From: Sphingomonas glaciei
GTDB taxonomy: Bacteria; Pseudomonadota; Alphaproteobacteria; Sphingomonadales; Sphingomonadaceae
Assembly (NCBI RefSeq): GCF_023380025.1
Contig: NZ_CP097253.1
Span: 2,389,001-2,453,000, forward strand
Length of the DNA stretch: 64,000 nt
Reading direction: 5' to 3'
The position numbers were made by a program, and so were the translations under genes. The notes under the pieces were generated by a model. That model saw only the letters and a list, made by a program, of their open reading frames with translations, searched no databases and was not told where the DNA came from. Positions 27,819 through 35,902 of the stretch are shown piece after piece (position 1 is the first letter of the stretch; each line of letters starts with the position of its first letter).

Positions 27819-28172
27819 ATGCCGATGGCGCGTCACCAGCGTGTGGTGAAGAACGTCCTGTTCGTCTGCAGTCAGAACCGCTTGCGCAGCCCCACGGCCG
27901 AGCAGGTTTTCGCCTTGCACCCCGGCCTCAACGTCTCATCGGCCGGGACCAACAACGATGCCGAAAACCCGATCACGCCGGAGCTTCTCCGGTGGGCGGA
28001 CCTGATCTTCGTGATGGAGAAGGCGCACCGGACCAAGCTGCAGAAGAGGTACCGGGGCGACCTCGGGAATGCCCGCATCATCTGCCTCGACATACCGGAT
28101 GATTATGCGTTCATGGACGACGAGCTGATCCAGCTGCTGAAGGCGAAGGTTGGTCGCTTCCTGCGGATGTGA
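27819..28172 (+). CDS. Low-molecular-weight protein tyrosine phosphatase-like protein
   Basis: 117 residues with the phosphate loop VLFVCSQNRLRSPTAE (C-x5-R followed by Ser), then SSAGTNNDAENPITPELLRWADLIFVMEKAHRTKL. This is the short variant common in proteobacteria; the acid-loop Asp is probably in LDIPDDYAFMD. Substrate unknown. It follows ligD by 33 bases on the same strand but is not known to be linked to end joining. Start could also be an internal GTG before VKNVLFV. Confidence 0.85.
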   Translation: MPMARHQRVVKNVLFVCSQNRLRSPTAEQVFALHPGLNVSSAGTNNDAENPITPELLRWADLIFVMEKAHRTKLQKRYRGDLGNARIICLDIPDDYAFMDDELIQLLKAKVGRFLRM

Positions 28173-28178
28173 CGGCCT

Positions 28179-28490
28179 GTGCCGAGGCGATTGTTCACGG
28201 CGATGAACGGAACGTTGGAACTATCAAGCCCTCCGAAGCGATATGCCGGTGTGCAGACACTTCGCAGCATCCTCGGCGCGCTCGCCATCGTTTCCGTCAT
28301 CTTCGGCGTGCCCGTCGCCGCCACCTTGCTGGCGGGGCAGTTCGGACTGTCGTTCCGACTGGTCGGGTGGCTCACCTTGCTGTCGATGATCGTGCTGACG
28401 TTCCAGGCTCGCTCGATCATCGGGCGCCTGCTGGTGGGCGAGCGCAAGCTGGCCCCGGCGCTGGTACGGCGGCGTCGCAGGCTGAACTAG
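28179..28490 (+). CDS. Hypothetical membrane protein
   Basis: 103 residues, six bases after the phosphatase gene. Two hydrophobic helices (ILGALAIVSVIFGVPVAATLLAG and LVGWLTLLSMIVLTFQA) are followed by a basic tail LVRRRRRLN. A second ATG at 28203 is an equally plausible start. No domain recognised. Position and membrane-protein composition support a real gene, though a weak RBS lowers certainty. Confidence 0.55.
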   Translation: MPRRLFTAMNGTLELSSPPKRYAGVQTLRSILGALAIVSVIFGVPVAATLLAGQFGLSFRLVGWLTLLSMIVLTFQARSIIGRLLVGERKLAPALVRRRRRLN

Positions 28491-28528
28491 AGCCTGGGCC
28501 GGATCGGCCGAGCAGCTTTCATTTCGAC

Positions 28529-28978
28529 TTAGCGACGGCGCCCGGCAAGGGCGATCCCGGCCAGGTTCTGCGCGCGGGGGATCCAGCGGATGCGGCGCGG
28601 CGCAGCGGCAGCGGCGAGCGTGGTGAAGCGGGTCAGCTGTTCGCGCTCCGCCTGTGTCCGGCAGGGCGCTGTGCCGGTGGCTTGGGCAATGATGCTGCGG
28701 CTGTCACCGAGCAGGTCGAACGCCTGCACCCCGAGGGCATGGGCGACTTCGAGCGCCTTTAAGAGAGCCAGCCATTCGGCATCGCCATTGCTGCCTTCAC
28801 CAAGGTCGTCGAAGAAGTGCACCACGCCGCGCGCGACTACCGCAACCTCGAACGGGCCAGGGTTCGGACGGGCGCCACCGTCGAAATAGATCTTGAGGGA
28901 CTTGGGAGGACGAGCGGACACGCGCCCGTTGTAGGTTAGGCGCGCGCTGGGTGCGAGCAAGCTCCACAACCTTGACAA
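28529..28978 (-). CDS. RNase H-like protein, divergent
   Basis: Up to 149 residues with an RNase HI fold. IYFDGGARPNPGPFEVAVV carries the first Asp, NGDAEWLALLKALEVAHALG the Glu, and FDLLGDSRSIIAQATG the second Asp. The final catalytic Asp, in HxxNxxAD of typical enzymes, is replaced: the segment reads PRAQNLAGIALAG. So the protein may be a degenerate or accessory RNase H. The true start may be the GTG near 28921 (VSARPPKSLKIYFDGG), since the region before it overlaps the promoter of the divergent terminase genes. Confidence 0.7.
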   Translation of the reverse strand: MSRLWSLLAPSARLTYNGRVSARPPKSLKIYFDGGARPNPGPFEVAVVARGVVHFFDDLGEGSNGDAEWLALLKALEVAHALGVQAFDLLGDSRSIIAQATGTAPCRTQAEREQLTRFTTLAAAAAPRRIRWIPRAQNLAGIALAGRRR

Positions 28979-29000
28979 AACAAACCATATAGGCTAACGT
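28972..29000 (+). promoter_or_regulatory. Sigma-70-type promoter for the terminase pair
   Basis: A perfect TTGACA (28972-28977), a 17-base spacer and TAACGT (28995-29000) lie about 30 bases before the small-subunit ATG. An inverted repeat ACAAAC (28980-28985) / GTTTGT (29011-29016) brackets the -10 element, a position suited to a repressor. The region is AT-rich relative to its surroundings. Confidence 0.65.
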
Positions 29001-29028
29001 ATTCGCTTAGTTTGTATGGGTCGAGCGG

Positions 29029-29550
29029 ATGGGAATCGTTGGGGGCAATGGCTGCGAATTGCAGCGCAGGGGCGAGCGGGCAAATGAGTTCGGATTGGAG
29101 CGGCAGCAGGCGTTTCTCGCCCTGTTTGCGGAGAGCTGCAACATCAGCGAGTCGGCCCGTCAGGTCGGGGTGGCGGTGTCCACGGTCTACAAGCGGCGCC
29201 GCGACGACGAGCAGTTTCGGATCGCCTTTGCAACCGCGCAGGATCATGCGACCGCCCTTCTGAAGGCCGAACTGGTTCGTCGGGGGCTCGAGCTTCTGCG
29301 GGCGGCGACCCCGGCCGAGACGGATGGAGCCGCGCTTGCAGGGATGGATGCCAAGTTCCTGCTGTCGCTGGTGGCGCAGCATGAGCGCAGCGTCGGCAAG
29401 GAGTTGGGTGACATCAAGCCGCAACGGTCCGATGCCGGCGAGGCGGCCAAGCGATTGCAGGCGCTGCTGATTCGGATGCGGCTGGAGCGCAAACGTGAGA
29501 TGGAGGAACGGCGGCTCGAAAGGCTGGAGCGGCTCGAGCGGAAGCGCTGA
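29029..29550 (+). CDS. Terminase small-subunit-like HTH protein
   Basis: 173 residues. The N-terminal half holds a helix-turn-helix, FLALFAESCNISESARQVGVAVSTVYKRRRDDEQF, as in phage and GTA small terminases that recognise DNA for packaging. The second half is helical and ends in a strongly charged coiled coil (LERKREMEERRLERLERLERKR). It ends 2 bases before the large-subunit gene. In gene transfer agent clusters the corresponding gene is g1. Assignment rests on the HTH, size and the neighbour. Confidence 0.72.
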   Translation: MGIVGGNGCELQRRGERANEFGLERQQAFLALFAESCNISESARQVGVAVSTVYKRRRDDEQFRIAFATAQDHATALLKAELVRRGLELLRAATPAETDGAALAGMDAKFLLSLVAQHERSVGKELGDIKPQRSDAGEAAKRLQALLIRMRLERKREMEERRLERLERLERKR

Positions 29551-29552
29551 GG

Positions 29553-30875
29553 GTGACGGAGGAGGTGTGCCCACGCGCGGTACTGCGCGAGATCGCCAAT
29601 GCGCCCAAGTGGCTGCGCGATAAGTTGCCGATCGCGCAATTGTCCAAGGCCGACCAGCGCGGGCTGGCCTGGGCCTGGGCGTCGTTCCAGCGCGAATCCC
29701 AGGCGCCGCCGACCGGCGATTGGTCGGTGTGGCTGCTGCAGGCCGGGCGCGGATTCGGCAAGACCCGGGTCGGGGCGGAATGGGTGCTTGAACAAGCGCG
29801 CCGCAATCCCGGGTGCCGGATCGCCCTGATCGGCGCGACGATCGAGGAAGCGCGGCGGATCATGGTCGATGGCGAAAGCGGGATCCTGGCCTGTTCGCCG
29901 CCGGGCGAAGAACCGCGCTGGTTAGCGAGCCGCAACGAGCTGAAGTTCAGGTCGGGGGCGGTGGCGACGCTTTACAGCGGAGCGCATGGTGATGGCCTGC
30001 GGGGGCCGCAGCACGACTTCGCCTGGGCCGACGAACTGGGCAAGTGGAGCGACGCGACGGGCGCGTGGAGCAACCTGCAATTGGGGTTGCGACTGGGCGA
30101 TGAGCCGAGGACGGTGGTGACCACGACCCCGGGCAATGATGCGCTGCTGGTCGAGATCGCCGAGCAGCCGGGGACACAGGTGACGCGGGGGCGGACCGCG
30201 GACAACCTCGACCTGCCGGAAGGGTGGCATCGCCGGATGGAGGCGCTGTACCGGGGCACGCGGCTGGGCCTGCGCGAGCTGGACGGGGAGCTGACCGGCG
30301 AGGCGGAGAATGCCTTGTGGACCCGCGACACGCTGGAGAAGACGCGGGTGCGCGACGGCAGAAGCGGGGAGCCGGTGCGGGTAGTGATCGGGGTCGATCC
30401 ACCGGCGACAAGCGGCGGCGATGCGTGCGGGATCGTGGTGTGTGGCAAGGCGGCGGACGGCCGGCTGCTGGTGCTGGCCGACCTCAGCTGCCGCGGGCTG
30501 TCGCCGGCGGGCTGGGCGGCGCGGGTCGCTGACGCGGCGGCGGTATGGGGTGCCGACCGGGTGGTGGCGGAGGCGAACAACGGCGGGGACATGGTGTTGC
30601 AGGTGCTGGCCCAGGCTGACTTCCACCTGCCGGTGCGCAAGGTCCACGCCAGCGTCGGCAAGGCGGCGCGGGCGGAGCCGATGGCGATGCTGTTCGAGAA
30701 CGGCAAAGCCGGGCTGGCGGGGCGGTTCGCCGAGCTGGAGAATGAACTCTGCCACCTGACGACGGCTGGCTACGAGGGTGCCGGGTCGCCCGATCGCGCG
30801 GACGCGATGGTGTGGGCGTTGCATGAATTGAGCGGTGGTGGGCGAACGGCGCGGCCGGGGGTGCGGGGGTTCTAG
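29553..30875 (+). CDS. Phage/GTA-type terminase large subunit
   Basis: 440-residue DNA-packaging motor ATPase/nuclease. Walker A-type loop LLQAGRGFGKTRVGAEW, adenine/Walker B region HDFAWADELGKW, coupling motif VVTTTPGN; then the RNase H-fold nuclease: VVIGVDPPATSGGDACGIVV, DRVVAEANNGGDM and the terminal SPDRADAMVWALHEL. Length and motifs match the large terminase (g2) of alphaproteobacterial gene transfer agents. No portal, protease or capsid gene follows; the next gene is gshA on the other strand. It is intact, so it may be domesticated or act with GTA genes elsewhere. Confidence 0.88.
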   Translation: MTEEVCPRAVLREIANAPKWLRDKLPIAQLSKADQRGLAWAWASFQRESQAPPTGDWSVWLLQAGRGFGKTRVGAEWVLEQARRNPGCRIALIGATIEEARRIMVDGESGILACSPPGEEPRWLASRNELKFRSGAVATLYSGAHGDGLRGPQHDFAWADELGKWSDATGAWSNLQLGLRLGDEPRTVVTTTPGNDALLVEIAEQPGTQVTRGRTADNLDLPEGWHRRMEALYRGTRLGLRELDGELTGEAENALWTRDTLEKTRVRDGRSGEPVRVVIGVDPPATSGGDACGIVVCGKAADGRLLVLADLSCRGLSPAGWAARVADAAAVWGADRVVAEANNGGDMVLQVLAQADFHLPVRKVHASVGKAARAEPMAMLFENGKAGLAGRFAELENELCHLTTAGYEGAGSPDRADAMVWALHELSGGGRTARPGVRGF

Positions 30876-32242
30876 AAGCTCAGCTCGTCGTAGACCTTGG
30901 ACACGTCGCCGTTCCACTCGCCGTTGTACCAGGCGAGGAGGCGGTCGGCGGGGGTGATGCCGGTGGCAATCACGTCCCGCAGGGGGTCGAGGAAGCCGGT
31001 CTCGTTGGTCCCGCCGCCGTCGAGGCAGGCGCGGGCGGACAGGCCGGACGAGGCGATGTCGAGTACCCGGGCGCCAAGCTCGCGCATTGTGCCGCCGCCG
31101 GGGACCGGGGCTTCGAGCGCCTGGGCGGGAACCGCGGAGCGCAGGGCCTCACGCTCCTCGATGGTCCAATGCTTGACGAGGTCCCAGGCGGCATCGAGCG
31201 CGCCCTGGTCGTAGAGCAGCCCGACCCACAGAGCGGGAAGGGCGCAGATCCGGCCCCAGCGCCCGCCGTCGGCGCCGCGCATCTCGAGGAAGCTCTTGAG
31301 GCGGACTTCGGGGAAGGCGGTGGAGAGGTGGTCGGTCCAGTCGGCGATCGTGGGCTTTTCGCCAGGAAGCTGGGGCAGCTTGCCGTCGAGGAAAGCGCGG
31401 AAGCTTTCGCCGGCGCAGTCGATGTAGCGGCCGTCGCGCATGACGAAGTACATCGGCACGTCGAGTGCGTAGTCGCAGTAGCTTTCGTAGCCGAAGCCGT
31501 CCTCGAACACCTGCGGCAGCATGCCGGTGCGGTGGGGATCGGTGTCGGTCCAGATGTGAGAGCGGAAGGACTTGAAGCCGTTGGGCTTGCCCTCGGTCAG
31601 CGGGGAATTAGCGAAGAGGGCGGTGGCGAGCGGTTGGAGGGCCAGGCCGACGCGGAACTTCTTCACCATGTCGGCTTCGGAACTATAGTCCAAATTGACC
31701 TGGATGGTACACGTGCGAAGCATCATGTCGAGGCCCAGGCCACCCACCCGCGGCATGTGGCGGAGCATGATTGCGTAGCGGCCCTTGGGCATCACCGGCA
31801 GTTCGGCGCGGGTCTTGTCGGGCCACATGCCGAGGCCGAGGAAGCCCAATCCGAGGCGGTCGCCGATCGCCTTGACCTGCTCGAGGTGGCGGCCGGCTTC
31901 GGCGCAGGTGTCGTGGAGCGTGGCGAGCGGGGCGCCCGACAGCTCGAGCTGGCCGGCGGGTTCGAGGCTGATGGTGCCGTCGCTGCCGGAAAGGGCGATG
32001 ACCTTGCCGTCTTCCAGCACCGGGCGCCAGCCGAACTCGGTCAGGCCCATGAGGAGGTCGCGGATCCCGCCGGGCTCGTCCCACGACGGCGCGCGGTGGT
32101 CGGCGAGGCGGTAAACGAACTTCTCGTGTTCGGTGCCGATCCGCCAGTCGGCTTTCGGCTTCTCGCCGCCGCTGAACACCGACAGCAGGTCGTCGCGGCC
32201 TTCGATGAGAGGGCTGTCGCTAAGGTCGGTGCGCGTGGTCAT
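30872..32242 (-). CDS. gshA: Glutamate-cysteine ligase (class II, plant-type)
   Basis: 456 residues, catalysing ATP-dependent gamma-glutamylcysteine formation, the first step of glutathione synthesis. DWRIGTEHEKFVYRL, GTISLEPAGQLELSGAPL, GLGMWPDKTRAELPVMPKGRY, TCTIQVNLDYSSEADMV and KSFLEMRGADGG are the hallmark segments of the plant/alphaproteobacterial class. Its last codon shares the palindromic CTAG with the stop of the convergent terminase gene. It follows rsmE by 9 bases, an arrangement conserved in alphaproteobacteria. Confidence 0.95.
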   Translation of the reverse strand: MTTRTDLSDSPLIEGRDDLLSVFSGGEKPKADWRIGTEHEKFVYRLADHRAPSWDEPGGIRDLLMGLTEFGWRPVLEDGKVIALSGSDGTISLEPAGQLELSGAPLATLHDTCAEAGRHLEQVKAIGDRLGLGFLGLGMWPDKTRAELPVMPKGRYAIMLRHMPRVGGLGLDMMLRTCTIQVNLDYSSEADMVKKFRVGLALQPLATALFANSPLTEGKPNGFKSFRSHIWTDTDPHRTGMLPQVFEDGFGYESYCDYALDVPMYFVMRDGRYIDCAGESFRAFLDGKLPQLPGEKPTIADWTDHLSTAFPEVRLKSFLEMRGADGGRWGRICALPALWVGLLYDQGALDAAWDLVKHWTIEEREALRSAVPAQALEAPVPGGGTMRELGARVLDIASSGLSARACLDGGGTNETGFLDPLRDVIATGITPADRLLAWYNGEWNGDVSKVYDELSF

Positions 32243-32251
32243 GCAGCGCCG

Positions 32252-32983
32252 TTAGCGCCAATCCCCGGCCGCCGCCATATACAGGCTTAGGGCCGCCAGC
32301 GCGGCAGTTTCGGCGCGCAGGATGCGAGGGCCGAGGCCGACGCCGGTGGCGCCTGCGGTAAGGATGCGCTCGCGCTCCTCGGGCGTGAAGCCGCCTTCGG
32401 GGCCGATCAGGAGAGTGGCCGGACCGGGCCGGACAGCGGAAGCGAGGGGGACGCCGCCGGTTTCGTCGGCGAACAGGATCGGGCCTGGCGGGGCGGCCAG
32501 CAGGGTGTCGAGCTTGATCGCCGGGAGCAGTTCGGGAAGCCGAGTGCGGCCGCATTGCTCGGCGGCTTCGACCGCGATCGCGAGCAGGCGGTCGGGATTG
32601 AGGCGCTCGACCACGGTGCGGTGGGTGATCACCGGCTGGAGGCGGGCGACGCCGAGCTCGGTCGCTTTTTCGACCAGCCATTCGAGCGGGGCGCGCTTGA
32701 CCGGGGCGAAGGCGAGGGTGAGATCGGGGAGGGTCTCGGGCGGGCGGGTCTGGCGCTGGACGCGAAGCACCAGCTTCTTCTTGTGCGCGGCCTCGATCGC
32801 CGCCTGCCATTCGCCCGACCGACCGTCGAACAGCAGCAGTTCGGCGCCTTCGCCGAGGCGCAGGACGTTGGCGAGATAGTGGGCGGGTTTGTCCTGGAGC
32901 AGGACGGCCTGGCCCTCGCCGAGCGGCTGATCGACGAACAGGCGGGCCAGGCTGCGTGGGGGCCAGGCGGGGGTGGCGGGCAT
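32252..32983 (-). CDS. rsmE: 16S rRNA (uracil(1498)-N(3))-methyltransferase
   Basis: 243-residue SPOUT methyltransferase. The N-terminal PUA-like part (RLFVDQPLGEGQAVLLQDKPAHYLANVLRLGEG) is followed by the knotted domain: LAFAPVKRAPLEWLVEKATELGVARLQPV, LLIGPEGGFTPEERERI and GLGPRILRAETAALAALSLY. These are the AdoMet-binding deep-knot motifs of RsmE. Likely co-transcribed with gshA. Confidence 0.95.
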   Translation of the reverse strand: MPATPAWPPRSLARLFVDQPLGEGQAVLLQDKPAHYLANVLRLGEGAELLLFDGRSGEWQAAIEAAHKKKLVLRVQRQTRPPETLPDLTLAFAPVKRAPLEWLVEKATELGVARLQPVITHRTVVERLNPDRLLAIAVEAAEQCGRTRLPELLPAIKLDTLLAAPPGPILFADETGGVPLASAVRPGPATLLIGPEGGFTPEERERILTAGATGVGLGPRILRAETAALAALSLYMAAAGDWR

Positions 32984-33059
32984 GGTTCGGGCTTCCGGGG
33001 TTGGGCCTGCGTCATCGCACCGCGAGCGGGCGCCAGCAAGCAGGAGGCGCGATGCGGCG

Positions 33060-34616
33060 CTAGACCGGCGGCTGGTCGAGATCGTGGAGGCGGCGCCCGC
33101 GGGTCTCGCGGCCGGCCCAGGCGATCATCCCGGCGGAGAGCAGGGTCGGGATCAGCAGTGCCCCGGCGGCGCCCATCAGGGTCGGGATGAAGCCGACGAG
33201 CGCGGCCAGCTGCACCGCGACCCCGCCGAACTTGCTGCTTCCGGCGACGAGGCCGGTCGCGCGGCCACGGACCCGGGTCGGATAATTTTCGGCGGTGTAG
33301 GGCAGCAGGGCGGCGATGGTGCCGTTGGTGCCGACGATCAGGATCGCGATCACCGCCACCAGCAGCGGTTCCCAACTGAGCAGGGAGGCGGGGAGCAGGG
33401 CGCCGACCAGGCCCAGCGTGGTCAGGAAGATGGTGGCGACCACCGTCCACTTGCTGCTGACCCGTGTGTAGGTGAAGGCGGCGATGGCGATGGTCGGAAG
33501 CGCGATCAGCGAGGATTTGGCGAGCAGGCCGCTGGCGATTCCCGCGCTGTAGCCGCGGGCCTGGAGGTCGGACGGCAGCCACAGCAGCAGCCCGAAGTTG
33601 ACGAAGCTCCAACAAAGGGCGGCGACGACCAGCGCGGTGGTGAGTGCGGCGTTGCCGAGCGCAGGCTTGTGCGGGGTGGTGGCGGGGGCGTGGGGCACCG
33701 ATCGAAGGCCGAAGCGCCGCTCCATCTGCTGCAGTTCGGCGGTGCGGTTTTGCGCGAGCAAGAAGCCCGGGGTTTCGGGGATGAAGCGAGCCAAGGCGAG
33801 GAGCAGCAGACCGGTCGGGAAGCCCTGCAGCCACAGGGCGCGCCAGCCGTAGGTCGGCTCCAGCGCGTGGGCGGCGCCGCTGGCCGCGAGATAGCCGCCG
33901 ACGAGGCCGGTGCCTCCGACCAGCACCAGGAGCCAACTCCGGTGACGCGGGGGCATGATCTCGGTCAGCAGGGTGTAGACTACCGGAAGCATGCCCCCGG
34001 CCGAGCAGCCCATCAGGAAGCACATGACGAGGTTCCACTCGAAGCTGGGCATCGCGCCGCAGATGGCGGTGGAGGCGAACAGAATCGTGGAAAGCAGGAT
34101 CGAGACGCGGCGGCCATAGACGTCGGCCAGCCAGCCCCACAGGAACGAGCCGACGGTGGTCCCGGTCAGCGCGGTCAGCGGCAACAGCGCGGCCTCAGAC
34201 GGGCTGATCCCATATTCCCCGCGTAGGCCGGGGAGCACGAAGCCGAGCGTTGCCGGCTTCATCACGTCGATCACCAGGCCGAGGGTCAGGACGAGCAGGG
34301 TGATGAGGTGCCAGCGGTTGAGCGGCATGTCGTCGGGCGCTTGGAAGCTTTGCGCCGCAGCCTCGCCGCGGCGGATGCGATGCTTCGGCAGGGCGCCCCA
34401 GCAGGCCAGCGGAACGCCGACTAGGATCAGCGCCATGCCGACCAGCATCTCCGGGTCCATCGGCATGCCCGACAGGTGGTTGCCCATGCGGTGCGCCATC
34501 ACGAGCATCGGCAGGTGGAGCAGCACGCCGGCACCCATCGCCGCGCAGCCGGCCCAGAACCACGGCGCGCGCTCGCCGATGAGCATGGCGCCGGATGGGG
34601 TGGTGGCGGTGGTCAC
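33060..34616 (-). CDS. MFS transporter, sugar/aromatic-acid porter type
   Basis: About 518 residues from GTG 34616, an inner membrane facilitator. Two extra N-terminal helices (WFWAGCAAMGAGVLLHLPMLV and MLVGMALILVGVPLACWGAL) precede the twelve-helix MFS core. Core markers are WGWLADVYGRRVSIL after helix 2 and the second-half AENYPTRVRGRATGLVAGSSK, as in the sugar-porter/SV2-like group. Substrate cannot be told. The frame is open further upstream but is not protein-like; ATG 34586 (MLIGERAPWFW) is the alternative start. Neither has a strong RBS. Confidence 0.85.
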   Translation of the reverse strand: MTTATTPSGAMLIGERAPWFWAGCAAMGAGVLLHLPMLVMAHRMGNHLSGMPMDPEMLVGMALILVGVPLACWGALPKHRIRRGEAAAQSFQAPDDMPLNRWHLITLLVLTLGLVIDVMKPATLGFVLPGLRGEYGISPSEAALLPLTALTGTTVGSFLWGWLADVYGRRVSILLSTILFASTAICGAMPSFEWNLVMCFLMGCSAGGMLPVVYTLLTEIMPPRHRSWLLVLVGGTGLVGGYLAASGAAHALEPTYGWRALWLQGFPTGLLLLALARFIPETPGFLLAQNRTAELQQMERRFGLRSVPHAPATTPHKPALGNAALTTALVVAALCWSFVNFGLLLWLPSDLQARGYSAGIASGLLAKSSLIALPTIAIAAFTYTRVSSKWTVVATIFLTTLGLVGALLPASLLSWEPLLVAVIAILIVGTNGTIAALLPYTAENYPTRVRGRATGLVAGSSKFGGVAVQLAALVGFIPTLMGAAGALLIPTLLSAGMIAWAGRETRGRRLHDLDQPPV

Positions 34617-34926
34617 GTGGGCGGCGGCCTTGTCCGGAGCTGGGGCGTGGGAGGATGCAGCGAGGGCGAATGCCCCCGCATGCTTATGATACAGGTGCGC
34701 GGTTCTGCAAAAGTCCCATCGGGTCAGCTCACCGCGCCACCGGAGCGCTATTGAGGGTGGTCGCGCGGCGCTGAACGCCTTTGCGCGGGCGACGCGGCGC
34801 CGTTCGCACGCTCGATGTTGACCACCGGCCCCATGTCGTGGCAATCGGCCGCCAGACGCATGAGGCCCAGGCCGGAGCCATCCGGACGGTCGCCTGCGGC
34901 GCTGACTGGCGGTGTTCCGCTGCTCC
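34617..34926. other. Intergenic region between MFS gene and tRNA-Gly
   Basis: About 310 bases with no supportable gene. Short open frames on both strands lack RBS and sensible composition. It must contain the promoters of the MFS gene (minus strand) and tRNA-Gly (plus strand), but no clear consensus is visible. Confidence 0.4.
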
Positions 34927-35000
34927 GCGGGTGTAGCTCAATGGTAGAGCAGAAGCCTTCCAAGCTTACGACGAGGGTTCGATTCCCTTCACCCGCTCCA
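34927..35000 (+). tRNA. tRNA-Gly (TCC)
   Basis: 74 bases with encoded CCA. Acceptor stem GCGGGTG (34927-34933) pairs with CACCCGC (34990-34996); D-arm AGCTCAATGGTAGAGCA; anticodon loop CTTCCAA giving TCC; T-arm AGGGTTCGATTCCCT. The fold is fully regular. Confidence 0.96.
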
Positions 35001-35063
35001 GCCTCCGCGACACAGAAACTTCACGGCCTTTTCGGGGAGCGCCGCAGGAACGGCAGGCCTGGG

Positions 35064-35315
35064 CTACTTTCGCCCCGCCGTCCCGGTTCCGATCCGATAA
35101 GGACCGGTGCGCGAGGTCAGCGGCTGTCCTTTCCAGCTCAACCGGATCGCTCCTTCCTCGAGCAGGCGATCGACCGCCGAATGAACGGCCGGCATGGCCT
35201 CGCGCCAGTCAGCCCCGTAGGCCATCGCGCGCGCTACCTCGCTGGGGCAGATCGTGCCGTTCGACAGACGGGACTCGAGCAGCGTCAGCACCGTCTCGCG
35301 CGCGTCGGCGGTCAT
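35064..35315 (-). CDS. DUF3253 domain protein
   Basis: 83 residues. The segment SNGTICPSEVARAMAYGADWREAMPAV and the end GQPLTSRTGPYRIG match the DUF3253 pattern TICPSEVAR...WR..MP...RGP.R. A small winged-helix-like protein of unknown role. It overlaps the end of the UVR-motif gene by four bases (ATGA), so the two are coupled. Confidence 0.85.
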   Translation of the reverse strand: MTADARETVLTLLESRLSNGTICPSEVARAMAYGADWREAMPAVHSAVDRLLEEGAIRLSWKGQPLTSRTGPYRIGTGTAGRK

Positions 35316-35602
35316 GGTCGGCGTCGGCGACCTTTCGACGACCGCCCGGCGGTCAGCGGATCGGGTTTGGCCGGTGGCTTCCAGCCGGGGGGAGGAGTGA
35401 GCCGCTGCTGACTGGTGCCCAGCCCCATGGCGCCAGGCTCCTGCCGCTCGAGTCCGGCAAAATCGGCGCGCTCCGCTTCGTCCGGCGTCGCCCCGCCACG
35501 CAGCAGCGCGATCTGGTCGCGACAGCGTTTCGCCTCCTCGAAATCCAGGGCGAGCGCGGCACGCTCCATTCTCCGGTACAGGCTCTCGATGCTATCCGAC
35601 AT
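35312..35602 (-). CDS. UvrB/UvrC-motif protein
   Basis: 96 residues. The N-terminus holds a UVR helical hairpin, IESLYRRMERAALALDFEEAKRCRDQIALLRGG, known from UvrB/UvrC contact surfaces and from regulatory proteins such as McsA. The C-terminal half is Pro/Lys-rich and probably disordered (LTPPPGWKPPAKPDPL). No catalytic domain, so a stand-alone interaction motif. Coupled to the DUF3253 gene. Confidence 0.82.
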   Translation of the reverse strand: MSDSIESLYRRMERAALALDFEEAKRCRDQIALLRGGATPDEAERADFAGLERQEPGAMGLGTSQQRLTPPPGWKPPAKPDPLTAGRSSKGRRRRP

Positions 35603-35902
35603 GCCGCTCTAACGCGGCAGTGCGGCTCCGGGATGCCGAGGTCGCACGCGCTCGATCCGCCCATTCCAGCCCGCGCCGGATGCAGACGCTCAATCAACTG
35701 TCGGTTGAATATCGGCTTCCGACCCATCGCGGATATTGGAAGCGAACGTCCGCTTGGAACCGGGGCGGACATTCGCCCCGCAAATCCGAGCCAACGAACT
35801 AACCTGTTTCGTTCTGACACATGACTCGAGGACGTCACTTGCTAGCTTGTTTAATTCCTGTTTACCAAGCAATTCTTTCGAAATCTCACGGGGGAGCAGT
35901 TC
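35603..35902. other. Intergenic region with REP-like hairpins and a promoter region
   Basis: 300 bases with no gene. The central part holds two adjacent inverted repeats (35708-35773). The last 85 bases are AT-rich and end in GGGGGAGC, the RBS of the PEP-CTERM gene. No exact sigma-70 promoter is evident. Confidence 0.4.
35708..35773. repeat. Intergenic inverted repeats, sphingomonad type, tandem pair
   Basis: First unit: AATATC...GATATT (35708-35737) around a core GGCTTCCGACCCATCGCG. Second unit: GTCCGC (35748-35753) / GCGGAC (35765-35770). A related unit lies at 36565-36593 with the same GCTTCCnACCCATCGC core, so this is a dispersed element present at least twice within 1 kb. Confidence 0.6.

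Noticed and set aside
34748-34963. Minus-strand frame containing DGSGLGLMRLAADCHDMG, resembling a kinase G-box
   Set aside because: It overlaps tRNA-Gly at its 5' end, has no RBS, and the resemblance is limited to GSGLGL; treated as chance.
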